The translations under genes were made by a program, and so were the position numbers. Below are positions 7,613-14,585 of a DNA stretch of 15,972 bases, piece by piece. Numbering within the stretch: position 1 is the stretch's first letter; the number at the start of each line of letters is the position of its first letter. The notes under the pieces were generated by a model. That model saw nothing but the letters and a program-made list of their open reading frames with translations. It had not been told where the DNA came from and made no database searches. The DNA comes from an uncultured Clostridia bacterium (lineage in GTDB: Bacteria > Bacillota > Clostridia > Oscillospirales > Acutalibacteraceae), in the NCBI GenBank assembly GCA_946004305.1, contig CAMFZJ010000013.1, positions 1 to 15,972 on the forward strand. The letters run 5' to 3'.

Positions 7613-8809
7613 TTATGATACTGTGATTTCCAGAATTACTGTATTGGTTACCCAACCGTTTGCGAAACCGTTGTTTACAGATGATGCAATCTGTTTTGCA
7701 GCGTCATTAGCATTAATTTTAATTACTGCTGTACCTGCCTTTTTAGCTGTGATTACAGAATTATCAAGAGTAACAACATCTTTGCCCTCTGTAATCTCCT
7801 CTGTGTACATATTTACAAGGCTTAAGGTTTCTGCTAAAGCTTTACCCTCTGCATATACATCTCCAACCTTAAACTTAAGCTTAATGTGTAGGTTGCCCTC
7901 ACTATCCTTGTAATAGCGGTTTTCATTTGAATCTGCATCCTTAGGAACAAAGCCTGTCAGTCTTGTTGGTGTATAGCTTGAACTGCTGCTACCCTTAATA
8001 GCTACAACCTGATAGCTGTAAGCTGTTGGGTTTGGCATAGCCGCTGACTTATCGTTATATGTTGTGCCGGAAACTGTTGCAATCTTTTTAAAGGTTGACT
8101 CAGTACACTTCATTCTGTAAACAGCATATGAAGACGCACCCTTTACTGACGCCCACTTAACGGTAATACCGTCCATTGAAACATTCTGACGGGCAGTAAC
8201 GTTCTGAACCTCTGCAAGACGAACAATGCTATTGGCATCATAAGCAGAAACTGAACCGGTCTTTGTATTCTTAGCAATAAGCTTGTATGTATAATTTACA
8301 CCTGATACTACATTTGTATCTACATAAGATCTTCCTGTAGAAGTCTTGATTTTTGAATAATTACCGGTTGTTTTTCTGTAAACATAGAATTTATCAACAC
8401 CTCTTCTGCCGTTCCATGTAAGCTTAATACCGTCTTTAGTATTTGAAAGTGTTGAGAACAGAGAGGCAAATATTCTGGTTATCTTCTTAGATGAAGTAGC
8501 TTTACTTACAGCCTTGCCCTTTATTGCCTTTACTTTGTAGGTATATGTTTTACCTGATTTACAATAGGCATCTGCAAATGATGTTCCTTTAATAGTTACG
8601 AGCTTCTTTTTGCCACGGAACACCTGATAACCTGTTGCACCTGATACCTTAGACCATTTAATCTTGATACCGTTTTTAATGTTTTTAACTTTAACTGTTT
8701 TTGGTGCTTTTACTGAAGCAGCTGATGCGGAAACTCCACTTACAGCTACTGCAGAAACTGCAATAAGAACAGCCATTACTGAACAAATAATCTTTTTAGA
8801 AAACTTCAT
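7613..8809 (-). CDS. Secreted FN3-repeat protein with Ig-like C-terminal domain
   Basis: This is a 398-residue exported protein. A signal peptide (1 to about 31, ending in SASA-A) is followed by three fibronectin type III domains (about 34-112, 114-197, 199-285), seen in GIKIKWSKVSGATGYQVFR, GIKLTWNGRRGVDKFYVYRK and GITVKWASVKGASSYAVYR. The C-terminal region (300-398) has a KVGDVYAEG stretch and a Big_2-like core, VVTLDNSVITAKKAGTAVI. The other FN3 protein downstream has the matching pieces (ISKGEVYKD, then VVKVSSDSIITGVSKGTATL), so the two are diverged paralogues. No sorting signal, dockerin or enzyme domain is present, so it is either released or held non-covalently. The ribosome site AAGGAGG, nine bases before the ATG, is the strongest in the window and suggests high expression. 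Function is unknown; surface adhesion or a scaffold role is inference. Confidence 0.85.
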   Translation of the reverse strand: MKFSKKIICSVMAVLIAVSAVAVSGVSASAASVKAPKTVKVKNIKNGIKIKWSKVSGATGYQVFRGKKKLVTIKGTSFADAYCKSGKTYTYKVKAIKGKAVSKATSSKKITRIFASLFSTLSNTKDGIKLTWNGRRGVDKFYVYRKTTGNYSKIKTSTGRSYVDTNVVSGVNYTYKLIAKNTKTGSVSAYDANSIVRLAEVQNVTARQNVSMDGITVKWASVKGASSYAVYRMKCTESTFKKIATVSGTTYNDKSAAMPNPTAYSYQVVAIKGSSSSSYTPTRLTGFVPKDADSNENRYYKDSEGNLHIKLKFKVGDVYAEGKALAETLSLVNMYTEEITEGKDVVTLDNSVITAKKAGTAVIKINANDAAKQIASSVNNGFANGWVTNTVILEITVS

Positions 8810-8877
8810 TGTAGAATTCCTCCTTAAATAAACTAATACACTATAAGTCTATCACAACTAAAAATATATTACTATAG

Positions 8878-9179
8878 GCAACTTGCACAAAATCACAAAT
8901 TTACACCTAAATAAACTCAAATATTTAATATTTATGCTGTTGCCAGCTTTCTTAAATGCTTATGAATGATTACAAATACTACGGATAATCCAATCAGCAC
9001 TGCGGAAATTACATACATATTCATAAGCAACTTGCACAAAATCACAAATTTACACCTAAATAAACTCAAATATTTAATATTTATGCTGTTGCCAGCTTTC
9101 TTAAATGCTTATGAATGATTACAAATACTACGGATAATCCAATCAGCACTGCGGAAATTACATACATATTCATAAGCAA
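8878..9179. repeat. Perfect 149-bp tandem duplication over the 3' end of the membrane-protein gene
   Basis: Copy 1 is 8878-9026 and copy 2 is 9027-9175, identical throughout. GCAA recurs at 9176-9179, giving a 4-bp direct repeat at the boundaries. The unit holds the last 31 codons of the four-TM membrane-protein gene and about 54 bp of its 3' flank. Because the gene reads right to left, the functional end is copy 2, and copy 1 is a surplus fragment between the genes. Confidence 0.97.
8932..9024 (-). pseudogene. Orphan duplicate of the final TM segment of the membrane protein
   Basis: Within the first copy of the 149-bp duplication, an ATG opens a 30-codon frame identical to the last 30 residues of the adjacent four-TM protein (MNMYVISAVLIGL to LRKLATA). 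It encodes one hydrophobic helix with a basic tail. No ribosome binding site precedes it, so it is most simply a non-functional by-product of the duplication, though a small TM peptide could be made if it is translated. Confidence 0.5.
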
Positions 9180-9929
9180 AGAATTAACACACGAAGTGTA
9201 TAAATCATTTAGCGAACGACTTAAAATTGCTATCTTCTGAAGAATACCGCTGACATTCAATACTGTTGGAATCAAGAAAACAAACAAACCTGCGGAAGCT
9301 GTGGCATAATAGAAATATTTAACTGCTAGATGTTTCCACTTGTTTGTAAAGAAAATAAAGCACATTATTAAGACTATTGCAACAATGGATATTAATGCAT
9401 ATATCAACATTTTGGAGGACCACTTCATAGCGTCCTTCTGTATCATATTAAAGTATGTAATCTCTATACTTTTGCTGTAAATCTTCGTTGCTTCAACAAC
9501 AAAATAATTTATGCTTTCCTCGGAAACAGTCTGAGGGTCAATTCCTTTTTTCTTTTCATAGTTTTCAATAGCATCTCTTAAAGACCTTTGAAAATTATCC
9601 GTATTGACAACTAATTTTTCACCATTGTAAAAGCTTTCTATATAGCTCTGAATATCCTCTCTTACCATAAATTCGTCTATCAAATCCGAAAAAAAGGATT
9701 TATTAAGTCCGCTTGCGTTACCAATATCTACTAAATCATCTGTTATTTCATCGCAAAGGTCAGTGTAATAGGCAGAATTATTTAAGACATCATTTAGAAA
9801 ACTGCTGTTGAATACGGTAACTTTTAGCATCGTAGTCAAAGAAAAGATAACAATTAATGCAGACAGAACAAAAGCAAGTACACCATACAGAAATCTTACA
9901 AATTTCTCATTTTTGAACAATTTTTTCAT
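9081..9929 (-). CDS. Four-TM membrane protein of unknown function in the sortase operon
   Basis: I do not recognise a named family. The 282 residues show one N-terminal TM helix (about 12-38), a largely acidic, helical extracytoplasmic region (about 40-168) and three closely spaced TM helices (173-195, 206-225, 252-272), with a basic C-terminal tail (HKHLRKLA). It starts 11 bp after the sortase stop codon, behind an AGGGTGG ribosome site, so it is the third gene of the sortase operon. This placement suggests it works with the sortase or its substrate at the membrane, for example as an assembly or retention factor; this is inference. Its last 31 codons lie in the 149-bp tandem duplication, but its own reading frame is intact. 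No terminator is visible after it, so transcripts may continue into the FN3 gene. Confidence 0.7.
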   Translation of the reverse strand: MKKLFKNEKFVRFLYGVLAFVLSALIVIFSLTTMLKVTVFNSSFLNDVLNNSAYYTDLCDEITDDLVDIGNASGLNKSFFSDLIDEFMVREDIQSYIESFYNGEKLVVNTDNFQRSLRDAIENYEKKKGIDPQTVSEESINYFVVEATKIYSKSIEITYFNMIQKDAMKWSSKMLIYALISIVAIVLIMCFIFFTNKWKHLAVKYFYYATASAGLFVFLIPTVLNVSGILQKIAILSRSLNDLYTSCVNSLLMNMYVISAVLIGLSVVFVIIHKHLRKLATA

Positions 9930-9940
9930 TCTACACCACC

Positions 9941-10612
9941 CTATTCATAAAGACCTACGATTTCAGGTCCTGAAATCTTCTTGGCGTAAACAAAAAATCT
10001 TTTTTCGGTAAGCCCCAGCTCATCAAAGGGATAACAGGTGTACATAACCAAATTTTCCTCTTTCTTAGTCAAATCATATGCTGAGCTATCATCTGCTGAC
10101 AGAATCTTGGTAGTTGTTATTTCGTACTGATAATTGCCATAGCTTGTATTTATTTCAACAATATCATTTTTCTTAACATTCTTTAGTCCGTTGAAATATG
10201 TATTGTTATGTCCTGCAATAAGTACAGTTTTTCCGTAACCGGGAATAAAACTACCTGCATAAACACCTACACCGTTTCTTAAGGGAACAGCTCCGTCACC
10301 GAAAAACAGCTTAGCGGAAACTTTTCTGCCTTTTATACTAAGCTCACCAAACTGCTTGTCAATTCTTGGGAACTCAACATCCTCAGCGTTTACAGTATCA
10401 CCGCTGCTTGTTGTAGGAACAAAGATATTTTCATATCCTGTAGAATAATCCACCTGCTTGTCTGACATAAACATATTCACTATAGGAATTAATTTTGGAA
10501 GCTGTGGAGCCAAAACACCTGCTATTCCAACACACATAATAAAACAAAATAAAAGCGGCACTACTATTAAACTAACGTGTTTGATTTTTTTGCTTTTTTT
10601 ATTATTCATCAT
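9941..10612 (-). CDS. Sortase (class D-like transpeptidase)
   Basis: Sortases cut a sorting signal in a secreted protein and join it to the cell wall or to another subunit. This 223-residue protein has a single N-terminal signal-anchor (about 12-35) and a sortase beta-barrel. The catalytic triad is visible: His135 in VLIAGHNNTYFNGL, Cys193 in LVMYTCYPF and Arg205 in EKRFFVYAKK. The barrel begins near FGELSIKGRKVSAKLFFGDG. Its size, the type II topology (N-terminal anchor) and the absence of extra helices fit class D-type housekeeping or specialised sortases better than class B or pilus class C; class assignment is tentative. It overlaps the upstream small surface-protein gene by 11 bp and is followed at 11 bp by the membrane-protein gene. 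The local operon has no LPXTG protein, so its substrate is either the small neighbour or lies elsewhere. Confidence 0.9.
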   Translation of the reverse strand: MMNNKKSKKIKHVSLIVVPLLFCFIMCVGIAGVLAPQLPKLIPIVNMFMSDKQVDYSTGYENIFVPTTSSGDTVNAEDVEFPRIDKQFGELSIKGRKVSAKLFFGDGAVPLRNGVGVYAGSFIPGYGKTVLIAGHNNTYFNGLKNVKKNDIVEINTSYGNYQYEITTTKILSADDSSAYDLTKKEENLVMYTCYPFDELGLTEKRFFVYAKKISGPEIVGLYE

Positions 10613-11180
10613 TAAGAACCAGATTTCTTGTTTTAATAATAGTTATTGCTCCCATAGATATAATTGCAATAATCCCTGCCACAGTCACAATAATATCAAA
10701 GTCAAAACTAGCAGAAGTGGTTGTCCGACCTGTAGTTTTAATTACTGAGCCTGAGTCATCAATGATGACTTCACCGTCTTTGCCGATAATCTTAACCCTG
10801 GAAGTATCAGAACCTCCCACAGCAGTAAGATTTAAAACTCCGGCAGCGGCACTTGCATACTGAAGAAGCTTTTTCTTCTCAGCTCCTGTAAGCTCGCTTA
10901 CAGATTTTTTGCCTGTGCTTTCAAGAAATGAACGTCCCTGAGAAATCAAAGAATTAATTTCATCCGCCTGCTTCTTAGTCATATCTATAGTATTAAAATG
11001 AGCCTCTGCCTGATTAACATAGGAAGCCGGTACATATACCAAATTCCCCTGCATATTTGCCGGAGTATTCATCTGTTTTAATACGCTCTGCTCACCGGAG
11101 TTAATACCGGCGGCAAATGCCTCCACACAGGAAAAGGCAATTAATACAAATGATGCTAAAACACAAAATACTTTTTTCAT
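10602..11180 (-). CDS. Small secreted protein with C-terminal TM anchor, candidate sortase partner
   Basis: This is a 192-residue protein of a family I cannot name. A signal peptide (1-23, AFA-A) is followed by a helical segment with TKKQADEINSLISQGRSFLE and LTGAEKKKLLQYAS (about 68-118), a short beta-rich part (RVKIIGKDGEVIIDD, 128-142), and one TM helix (about 163-182) with a short KTRNLVLNDE tail. Eleven residues before the helix lies IKTTG (147-151), loosely like an LPXTG signal, but Leu and Pro are absent and the tail is not strongly basic. It is the first gene of the sortase operon, overlaps the sortase by 11 bp and has its own strong promoter. It may be a sortase substrate or accessory factor; this rests on gene order and topology. 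Confidence 0.75.
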   Translation of the reverse strand: MKKVFCVLASFVLIAFSCVEAFAAGINSGEQSVLKQMNTPANMQGNLVYVPASYVNQAEAHFNTIDMTKKQADEINSLISQGRSFLESTGKKSVSELTGAEKKKLLQYASAAAGVLNLTAVGGSDTSRVKIIGKDGEVIIDDSGSVIKTTGRTTTSASFDFDIIVTVAGIIAIISMGAITIIKTRNLVLNDE

Positions 11181-11230
11181 ATATTTCCCCTTTACATTAC
11201 ATCAATAGATAATTATTCAAATTCATTTGT

Positions 11231-11259
11231 ATCGTATCACAATTGCATTTAAAAGTCAA
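11231..11259 (-). promoter_or_regulatory. Strong sigma-A promoter of the sortase operon
   Basis: On the minus strand TTGACT (11254-11259) is followed after 17 bp by TACGAT (11231-11236), with TGA just before the -10 (extended -10). It lies about 50 bp upstream of the ATG at 11180 and is the best promoter match on that strand in the window. Confidence 0.7.
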
Positions 11260-11330
11260 GGAATCAAAAGTCTGCTTACTATTTTAAAACATTCAGTTTA
11301 TAATAAAAATAAATTTTGACAATATAGAAA

Positions 11331-11377
11331 ATTTCCATATTCATTCATTTGTGCAAATAGTAGAAAAATATGGAAAT
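11331..11377. promoter_or_regulatory. 11-bp perfect inverted repeat in the EPS operon leader
   Basis: ATTTCCATATT (11331-11341) and AATATGGAAAT (11367-11377) are exact reverse complements separated by 25 bp. Inside lies a second small palindrome, ATTTG-TG-CAAAT (11347-11358). A TTGACA (11316-11321) lies just upstream and could pair with TATTCA (11338-11343, 16-bp spacer), which would put the left arm within a promoter. No T-run follows the right arm, so it is not a plain terminator. It could be an operator or a leader RNA hairpin. Confidence 0.6.
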
Positions 11378-11390
11378 AACACATACTTAG

Positions 11391-11419
11391 TTGCTTTTAT
11401 TTTATATTTGTTGTAATAT
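11391..11419 (+). promoter_or_regulatory. Weak candidate promoter for the EPS operon
   Basis: TTGCTT (11391-11396) and TAATAT (11414-11419) are spaced by 17 bp, downstream of the inverted repeat and 50 bp before the ATG. Both hexamers are imperfect (3/6 and 4/6). The TTGACA at 11316 is an alternative with a poor -10, and a TATAAT at 11299-11304 has no good -35. Confidence 0.3.
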
Positions 11420-11468
11420 TATTATGGTTTGTAGTGTGCTTTAATATAGGAAGGAAAGGTGTTATAAT

Positions 11469-12224
11469 ATGGATAATGAAAAGGAAATTGAAATATCAAT
11501 AAAAGACATTTTCAGAATATTCAAACGGGGATTATGGATAATCGTTACCACTGCTGTTGTGTTTGGAATAATTGCTTTTGGTTATTCAAAATTCTTTATT
11601 CAGAAAACATATACTTCTCAGGTAAAGCTCTATGTGGAAACCACAAAAAGCGGAGAAAGCTCTTACAACGATTTAAGCTCGTACAACTACGCCACATCTC
11701 TTGTAAATACATACATTGAGATGCTGCAAACAAACAATTTCTATGACAAGGTTGCAAACAATCTTGATAATAAGTACACAGCTGCTCAGATTGGCTCTAT
11801 GATAAGCTTCAATAACGAAAGTGAAACAGAGGTTTTCACAGCCTCAGTCAGAGCTAAAACCCCCACCGAAGCAAAAATCATAGCAGACAGTGTTGCAAGC
11901 GTTGCTCCCGGCGTTATCTCAACATTGGAAGATAATGCAAAGCTAAAAATAGTTGACAACGCTACTATTCCAATTGCACCTACATCTCCCAATGTTTCCA
12001 AAAACACACTTTTGGCTTTTGGCATTGGGTTAGTGCTTGCAATAATATATATATTTGTTAAAGAAGCCCTTGATACTAAAATTAAGTATGATGAAGATAT
12101 GCTGGAAATTTACGATATTCCTGTTTTATCAGCTATCCCGGATTTTCATGGTTCTGCAGTTAATATATCTGCACTTCTTAATTCTGAACAAAACAGCGGT
12201 TCTGCTGAAAGCGAGGGAGAATAA
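11469..12224 (+). CDS. Wzz/CpsC-type polysaccharide co-polymerase, BY-kinase transmembrane adaptor
   Basis: This 251-residue protein belongs to the Gram-positive Wzz-like family (CpsC/YveK/CapA), which sets exopolysaccharide chain length and activates the partner tyrosine kinase through its cytoplasmic tail. An N-terminal cytoplasmic segment leads into TM1 (22-40), then an extracellular domain of about 135 residues that includes the SSYNYATSLVNTYIEML helix. A proline-rich TIPIAPTSPN motif (167-175) comes just before TM2 (180-197), and a cytoplasmic tail of about 50 residues contains LDTKIKYDEDM. All of these are family hallmarks in the usual order. An AGGAAGGAAAGG stretch supports the ATG. 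The kinase gene begins 2 bp after the stop codon, so the two are translationally linked. The gene heads an unusually short EPS operon. Confidence 0.92.
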   Translation: MDNEKEIEISIKDIFRIFKRGLWIIVTTAVVFGIIAFGYSKFFIQKTYTSQVKLYVETTKSGESSYNDLSSYNYATSLVNTYIEMLQTNNFYDKVANNLDNKYTAAQIGSMISFNNESETEVFTASVRAKTPTEAKIIADSVASVAPGVISTLEDNAKLKIVDNATIPIAPTSPNVSKNTLLAFGIGLVLAIIYIFVKEALDTKIKYDEDMLEIYDIPVLSAIPDFHGSAVNISALLNSEQNSGSAESEGE

Positions 12225-12226
12225 TT

Positions 12227-12925
12227 ATGGCTAAAAATTCTACTGCTGAAATTAGTAAAGCTTTGAAATTTCAGATTTCTGAATCATATAAAAACGCAAG
12301 AACCAATCTTGCATATTCATTAATAAAAAAAGGCTGTAAAAAAATAGTTTTTACAAGTCCATCAAAAAGCGAGGGAAAAACCTCAACAGCTGTAAACGTG
12401 GCTATTGCCCTTTCTCAGCAGGTTGACACAAAGGTGGCAGTAATTGACTGTGACCTAAGACGTCCTGAAGCTCACGCCTGTCTTGAAGTATCTCCAAAGT
12501 ATGGACTTGCAAATTATCTTAACAACGAATGTAGTCTTGAAGAAGCAATTACAAAGATTGATTCCCCTGCTCTTGACTTTATTTCCTATGGAGTTATTCC
12601 TCCAAACCCTTCTGAGCTTTTATCCAGTCAGGCAATGGAAGATTTGGTTAGTGAGCTTGAAAATATGTATGATTACATTATTTTTGATACTCCTCCTGTT
12701 AATATGGTTGTTGACGTTATTCCCATGGTCAGACTTGTTGACGGAGTTGTAATGGTTGCTAAACACAATCAAACTACACATCCGGAGTTTAAAAAAGCTG
12801 TGGATACTCTAAAGCGCAATAAAGCAAAAATTTTGGGAGTTATCATTAATCAGATACCCTCTGTTAATGTATCTAAGGGCGGATATTACTTACGCTCTAA
12901 AAAATCTAATACATATTACGGATAA
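12227..12925 (+). CDS. CpsD/YwqD-type bacterial tyrosine kinase (BY-kinase)
   Basis: This is a 232-residue cytoplasmic autophosphorylating tyrosine kinase that couples with the Wzz-like adaptor to control exopolysaccharide synthesis. Walker A is SPSKSEGKT (44-52), Walker A' is VIDCDLRRP (72-80) and Walker B is IIFDTPP (151-157). The C-terminus carries a short tyrosine cluster (Tyr220, 221, 230, 231), the expected autophosphorylation tail, although shorter than in many homologues. The N-terminal SESYKNARTNLAYS region matches the oligomerisation helix of the family. GAGGGAG just upstream serves as ribosome site inside the end of the adaptor gene. No cognate PHP- or LMW-type phosphatase gene (CpsB/YwqE/Wzb) lies in the operon, so dephosphorylation must be provided from elsewhere. 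It might also phosphorylate other envelope enzymes; that is inference. Confidence 0.93.
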   Translation: MAKNSTAEISKALKFQISESYKNARTNLAYSLIKKGCKKIVFTSPSKSEGKTSTAVNVAIALSQQVDTKVAVIDCDLRRPEAHACLEVSPKYGLANYLNNECSLEEAITKIDSPALDFISYGVIPPNPSELLSSQAMEDLVSELENMYDYIIFDTPPVNMVVDVIPMVRLVDGVVMVAKHNQTTHPEFKKAVDTLKRNKAKILGVIINQIPSVNVSKGGYYLRSKKSNTYYG

Positions 12926-12991
12926 CTATTTTTACCGACTGATATATTAAGCGGAAAGATTATATTTACGTCATAAAAGGAGATGGAATCA

Positions 12992-14443
12992 TTGTATAGA
13001 AAAAGCATACCCAGCTGGCTAAAGCATTTTGACTTTTTGCTTTTGGACATAATGTGCCTCCATATTTCCTTTTTCTTAGCAAACTATATTGGGGATTTGT
13101 GCAGACTTCCATTTTCAAATCAGGCTTATCTTCATGTTTCGGTTTTCATAACCTTTGCGGATCTTTTAGTCCACATTTTCTTTCAAAGTTTTAAGGATGT
13201 ACTCAAGCGTGGTTTTTACAAAGAATTTACCGCTACTATAAAGCATGTGTGTCTTTTTACCCTGATTGTAACTTTCTATATATTTGCGGTATTTAACAGC
13301 GAATCTTACTCTAAAATCGTAATTTACTTTATGGGTGGGATATATTTTGTATTAAGCTTTTTTGCGAGAGTTGCATGGAAGCAATTTGCTAAGCACTCAA
13401 GGCTTGGCAGAGGTAAACGCTCTCTGCTGATTGTTACCACAAAAGATATGGTAAGTAAGGTTGTTAAGGCAATCCAGAACAACAATTATTCAACCTTCCA
13501 CCTTGCCGGCGTTGCTGTTATTGACGTTGATATGACAGGTAAAAAAGTGCGTGGGCTTGAAGTAGTTGCAAACGTAGGTAATGTAGTAAACTATGTATGC
13601 AGAGAATGGGTTGATGAGATTTTCATTGATATTCCTGAGGATTATCCATACCCTTCAAGACTTGTGGACAGATTTACCGAAATGGGTGTAGTTGTTCATA
13701 CAAATATTAATTCCGCCAATTCTAAAGCCGGCCATAGCCAGATAGTTGAGAAGCTTGGCCCCTATACTGTTCTTACAACAAGTATAAACTTTGCAACTCC
13801 ACTACAGCTTTTTATCAAGCGCGCTATGGATATTGTGGGGGGACTTGTAGGTGTAATCGGAACAGGTTTCCTCTTCATCTTTTTAGCTCCTATGATTTAT
13901 ATTAAATCCCCGGGTCCTATTTTCTTCAAGCAGGAGCGTGTTGGGAAAAACGGTAAAAAGTTTAAAATGTATAAGTTCCGCAGTATGTACTTAGACGCTG
14001 AGGAAAGAAAGCAAGAGCTTATGGATGAGAACATTGTTAGTGACGGAATGATGTTCAAAGCAGAGTGGGATAACCGCATTATTGGAAGCAAAATACTTCC
14101 TGACGGTACTACTAAAAAAGGTATAGGCAATTTTATCCGTGACTTTTCCCTTGATGAATTTCCCCAGTTTATTAATGTACTGAAAGGCGATATGAGCCTT
14201 GTAGGCACACGTCCGCCAACTATTGATGAATGGGAAAAATACGAACTTCACCATCGTGCAAGGCTTGCTGCAAAGCCCGGTATCACAGGAATGTGGCAGG
14301 TTAGCGGAAGAAGCAAAATTACAGATTTTGAAGAGGTTGTTAAGCTTGATACCCAATACATAAACCAATGGAATATTGGTCTTGATTTTAAGATTCTGTT
14401 TAAAACAATTGCTGTAGTTCTTAAAAAAGAAGGCTCAATGTAA
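12992..14443 (+). CDS. Polyprenyl-phosphate sugar-1-phosphate transferase (CpsE/WcaJ-type initiating enzyme)
   Basis: This enzyme starts exopolysaccharide repeat-unit synthesis by moving a sugar-1-phosphate from a UDP-sugar to undecaprenyl phosphate. Four N-terminal TM helices and a Rossmann-like CoA-binding_3 domain (about 145-250) precede the catalytic monotopic phosphoglycosyl transferase domain (275-486, ATG numbering). That domain shows the KRAMDIVGG re-entrant helix, FFKQERVGKNGKKFKMYKFR, the Asp391-Glu392 dyad in SLDEFPQ, and KGDMSLVGTRPP. I place the start at TTG 12992. The AAAGGAG site ends at 12982, directly touching the in-frame ATG at 12983, which leaves no spacer for that codon, whereas TTG is 9 bases away; the ATG would add three residues (MES). 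The gene lies 66 bp after the kinase gene and ends the operon. The sugar is probably glucose or galactose, but this cannot be read. Confidence 0.9.
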   Translation: MYRKSIPSWLKHFDFLLLDIMCLHISFFLANYIGDLCRLPFSNQAYLHVSVFITFADLLVHIFFQSFKDVLKRGFYKEFTATIKHVCLFTLIVTFYIFAVFNSESYSKIVIYFMGGIYFVLSFFARVAWKQFAKHSRLGRGKRSLLIVTTKDMVSKVVKAIQNNNYSTFHLAGVAVIDVDMTGKKVRGLEVVANVGNVVNYVCREWVDEIFIDIPEDYPYPSRLVDRFTEMGVVVHTNINSANSKAGHSQIVEKLGPYTVLTTSINFATPLQLFIKRAMDIVGGLVGVIGTGFLFIFLAPMIYIKSPGPIFFKQERVGKNGKKFKMYKFRSMYLDAEERKQELMDENIVSDGMMFKAEWDNRIIGSKILPDGTTKKGIGNFIRDFSLDEFPQFINVLKGDMSLVGTRPPTIDEWEKYELHHRARLAAKPGITGMWQVSGRSKITDFEEVVKLDTQYINQWNIGLDFKILFKTIAVVLKKEGSM

Positions 14444-14479
14444 TTAGTATTGTTAAGATTAGACTGATAGATAAATTAT

Positions 14480-14515
14480 ACTCCTGTTGACTTTTGAGTC
14501 AGCAGGAGTTTTGTT
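14480..14515 (+). terminator. Rho-independent terminator ending the EPS operon
   Basis: ACTCCTG-T-TGACT and AGTCA-G-CAGGAGT form a 13-bp stem with one T-G wobble around a TTTG loop, followed by TTTTGTT. It lies about 37 bp after the stop codon of the sugar transferase, so no further EPS genes are cotranscribed. Confidence 0.92.
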
Positions 14516-14585
14516 AATCCGTTGCAGAAGAATAATTTTTGTGTTAGTATCTTTATATAATTAATTCAAAAGAAATAGGTAACAT

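Noticed and set aside
10602..11180. Classical LPXTG-anchored protein
   Set aside because: No Leu-Pro-X-Thr-Gly is present; IKTTG before the TM helix is only a loose resemblance and the tail is not strongly basic.
13897..14368. Minus-strand open frames inside the sugar transferase
   Set aside because: They overlap the most conserved catalytic region of the real gene and show no family features.
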